From contig NZ_JODC01000017.1 of the NCBI RefSeq assembly GCF_000720765.1, positions 62,001 to 126,000 of the forward strand: a DNA stretch of 64,000 nucleotides, written 5' to 3'. A model generated the notes under the pieces. That model had not been told where the DNA came from and did not search any database. It saw only the letters and a list, made by a program, of their open reading frames with translations. The DNA is from Streptomyces sp. NRRL S-646. Its GTDB lineage: Bacteria > Actinomycetota > Actinomycetes > Streptomycetales > Streptomycetaceae. The position numbers and the translations under genes are program-made. How positions within the stretch are numbered: position 1 is the stretch's first letter; every line of letters starts with the position of its first letter. Shown here piece by piece: positions 62,568-64,000 of this stretch.

Positions 62568-63892
62568 CAGTAGGTACCTCCGAGCGGCAGAGTGGCGAGA
62601 GCACCGGGGACCTGCTCCCGGTCGAGACGGACCAGACCGGCCTTCGCGGCACTCGCGGCCCGCTCCAACTCCCGTCCCACCTGGCCGAGTTCACTGTCAC
62701 CGCGGGCGGTGACCCGGATGTGCCCGGTGAGCGAGACACCTCGGTTCCCGGCCTTGCTCAGGGTCATGCTGAACGTCGTCGCCAGCACCGGCAGCGAGGT
62801 CAGGCGCGTGACCAGCTCGGGCAGCGCCACGCCGCCGTTGCCCAACTGCGGCCAGCGGGAGACCCAGTACGTCGTGTGGTAGCGGTCGTCGACCCGCCAG
62901 GACTTGACCGCCTCGACGGTACGGCGCTGGGAGGCGCGCCCGTCCTGGCCGTGCTGCGCGTTGGCGCGCGGGTTCAGGCAGCTGGACGTCGCCAGCGCCT
63001 GCACCAGCTCGTTCTCGTCCAGGATGGTCGCCTTGAAACCGGCGCCTGCCAGCCTGCTGGACAGCTGGTCCGCCACCCGCAGCAGCGCCTTCTGCGCCCC
63101 GGGAACCCCGTCCCCGCGCGCCTGCACCGCCTCCGGGCACAGCTCCGGGTCGAGCTTGAGGGCGACCCAGGTGAGCCGGAGCGCGGGCGAACCGGCCTGC
63201 GCCTGCAGGGGGCCGTACGAACGCGCGGCGAGCGACTGCGCGGGCAGATGCGGCGCGGGCGCCGGCTGGGTGTGCTGCACGACCTGCGCGGAGGCGAGCC
63301 GGATCCCGTCGACCTCCAGGGCGTCCTGGACCAGCCGCAGCGGCAGCTGGCGGTGGGCCGCCGCGGGGCGCAGCGGCTCGTCCGCCGGCTGCACGAAGAG
63401 GACGGCGGTCAGGAACGTCCCGTCGCCGATCATGCCGATCGAGCGGTTGTCACGGGAGACGAAGCCGTACGTCCGCAGGGCCGGGTCGCACTCCACGACC
63501 GGCGCGAGCATCGCATCGGTCCCCGGCGGTACCGGCAGCTTGGCGTCGCGTCGGCGCTGCCGCATCGCGCGCGTCGTCTCGTACCACTCGGGCAGCGGAC
63601 GGCGTCCCCGGCGCAGAACCGCCAGAAGAAGCAGCAGCACCGCCACGGCGCCGGCCGGGGCCAGCAGCCAGGAGGTGTCGGCGGCCCAGGCGGCCAGCAT
63701 GACCGCGGCCGCGAGCTCCACCAGGATGAGCTGCTGCAACCGCACCGGCCCCAGACCGCCGGGGCGGGGCAGCGTGCGCGGCGACGCGGCGGCGGGGGCG
63801 GCAGGAGCGGCCGATGTACGGCGTCTGTCGCCGGGCCCTCCCCGTTGCTGCTGTGCGCGGCGACCGCGCCGAGTGCTCGTAGCGCTGCTCAT
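62567..63892 (-). CDS. eccE: Type VII secretion protein EccE
   Basis: The protein (441 residues from this ATG) has an Arg/Pro-rich start, two transmembrane helices (about 45-85: LILVELAAAVMLAAWAADTSW and VAVLLLLLAVL) and a long soluble domain with YGFVSRDNRSIGMIGDG and RYHTTYWVSRWPQ. EccE is a membrane component of the ESX secretion channel. Order and strand fit the ESX locus that lies next to ribF in Streptomyces. ATG 63892 or 63904 is likely; the frame continues to 63985. The other Ecc genes and the WXG100 proteins should lie to the right of the window. Confidence 0.85.
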   Translation of the reverse strand: MSSATSTRRGRRAQQQRGGPGDRRRTSAAPAAPAAASPRTLPRPGGLGPVRLQQLILVELAAAVMLAAWAADTSWLLAPAGAVAVLLLLLAVLRRGRRPLPEWYETTRAMRQRRRDAKLPVPPGTDAMLAPVVECDPALRTYGFVSRDNRSIGMIGDGTFLTAVLFVQPADEPLRPAAAHRQLPLRLVQDALEVDGIRLASAQVVQHTQPAPAPHLPAQSLAARSYGPLQAQAGSPALRLTWVALKLDPELCPEAVQARGDGVPGAQKALLRVADQLSSRLAGAGFKATILDENELVQALATSSCLNPRANAQHGQDGRASQRRTVEAVKSWRVDDRYHTTYWVSRWPQLGNGGVALPELVTRLTSLPVLATTFSMTLSKAGNRGVSLTGHIRVTARGDSELGQVGRELERAASAAKAGLVRLDREQVPGALATLPLGGTY

Positions 63893-63933
63893 CCCCCGGG
63901 ACATCCCTTTCGCGAAATATGTGGCCGCTCGCC

Positions 63934-63972
63934 GGGCCCGCAACATCCATTCAATGGGCCCACAACATCCAT
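63934..63972 (+). repeat. Direct repeat in front of eccE
   Basis: GGGCCCGCAACATCCAT (63934-63950) and GGGCCCACAACATCCAT (63956-63972) are two 17-base copies, one base different, 22 bp apart. They lie about 42 to 80 bases before the eccE start. This looks like a pair of binding sites on one face of the helix, about two helical turns apart. Confidence 0.5.
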
Positions 63973-64000
63973 GTGGGCGGCTCACGGTACCCGCTGCGAA

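Overview
The window is a piece of a Streptomyces chromosome. The evidence is very high GC with strong third-position GC bias, many GTG starts, Tat-type (RR) lipoprotein signals, and a gene order recognised from this genus: dxr-rseP-ispG ... proS ... rimP-nusA-ylxR-infB-ylxP-rbfA-truB ... ribF, followed by a type VII (ESX) secretion locus. I saw no rRNA, tRNA, CRISPR array, insertion sequence or replication origin. Gene names rest on motifs and family recognition by eye, not on database searches.

Region 1 (1-12.8 kb) looks like polyamine/GABA utilisation. It holds the end of a PotA-type ATPase, two PotB/PotC-type permeases, a GGP-oxidase-like flavoenzyme, a small unknown gene behind an unusual leader, a PAP2 phosphatase, GABA aminotransferase, a membrane ATPase of unknown role, a PucR regulator and an aldehyde dehydrogenase. 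Together these give import, oxidation, transamination and aldehyde oxidation to a TCA-cycle acid.

Region 2 (12.9-31.0 kb) is the most striking part: a compact locus that fits complete xyloglucan breakdown. Two different secreted endo-xyloglucanase-type enzymes (GH74 and GH12), an ABC importer without its own ATPase, and trimming enzymes for every common xyloglucan side chain and for the backbone (GH95 fucosidase, GH42 galactosidase, GH31 xylosidase, GH3 glucosidase) sit beside a LacI-family repressor gene. The palindrome TCGAAGCGCTTCGA is found in front of the divergent GH3 and importer genes and in front of the lacI-type gene itself, so one repressor probably governs the whole locus. A secreted chorismate mutase gene sits inside it without an obvious reason.

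Region 3 (31.3-46.1 kb) is mostly core metabolism: an acyl-CoA dehydrogenase, the MEP-pathway genes dxr and ispG around a site-2 protease, two GNAT acetyltransferases, prolyl-tRNA synthetase, a remnant of a NuoF-like gene, an M20 hydrolase/DUF3311/sodium symporter operon, an aminoglycoside-kinase homologue lacking its catalytic aspartates, and a ferritin-like/lipoprotein pair.

Region 4 (46.4-58.7 kb) is the translation-factor cluster rimP to truB and ribF. It is interrupted by a large pseudo-protease/NTPase gene that carries two interspersed intergenic-type repeats in frame inside its coding sequence. The infB leader holds three ATGA-coupled mini-ORFs. Region 5 (58.7-64.0 kb) is the edge of a type VII secretion locus on the minus strand: eccE, an unknown conserved gene and an EspI-like MinD-family ATPase with long Pro/Gln-rich tails. 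Two families of interspersed repeat (at least four and six copies) fill many of the intergenic gaps.
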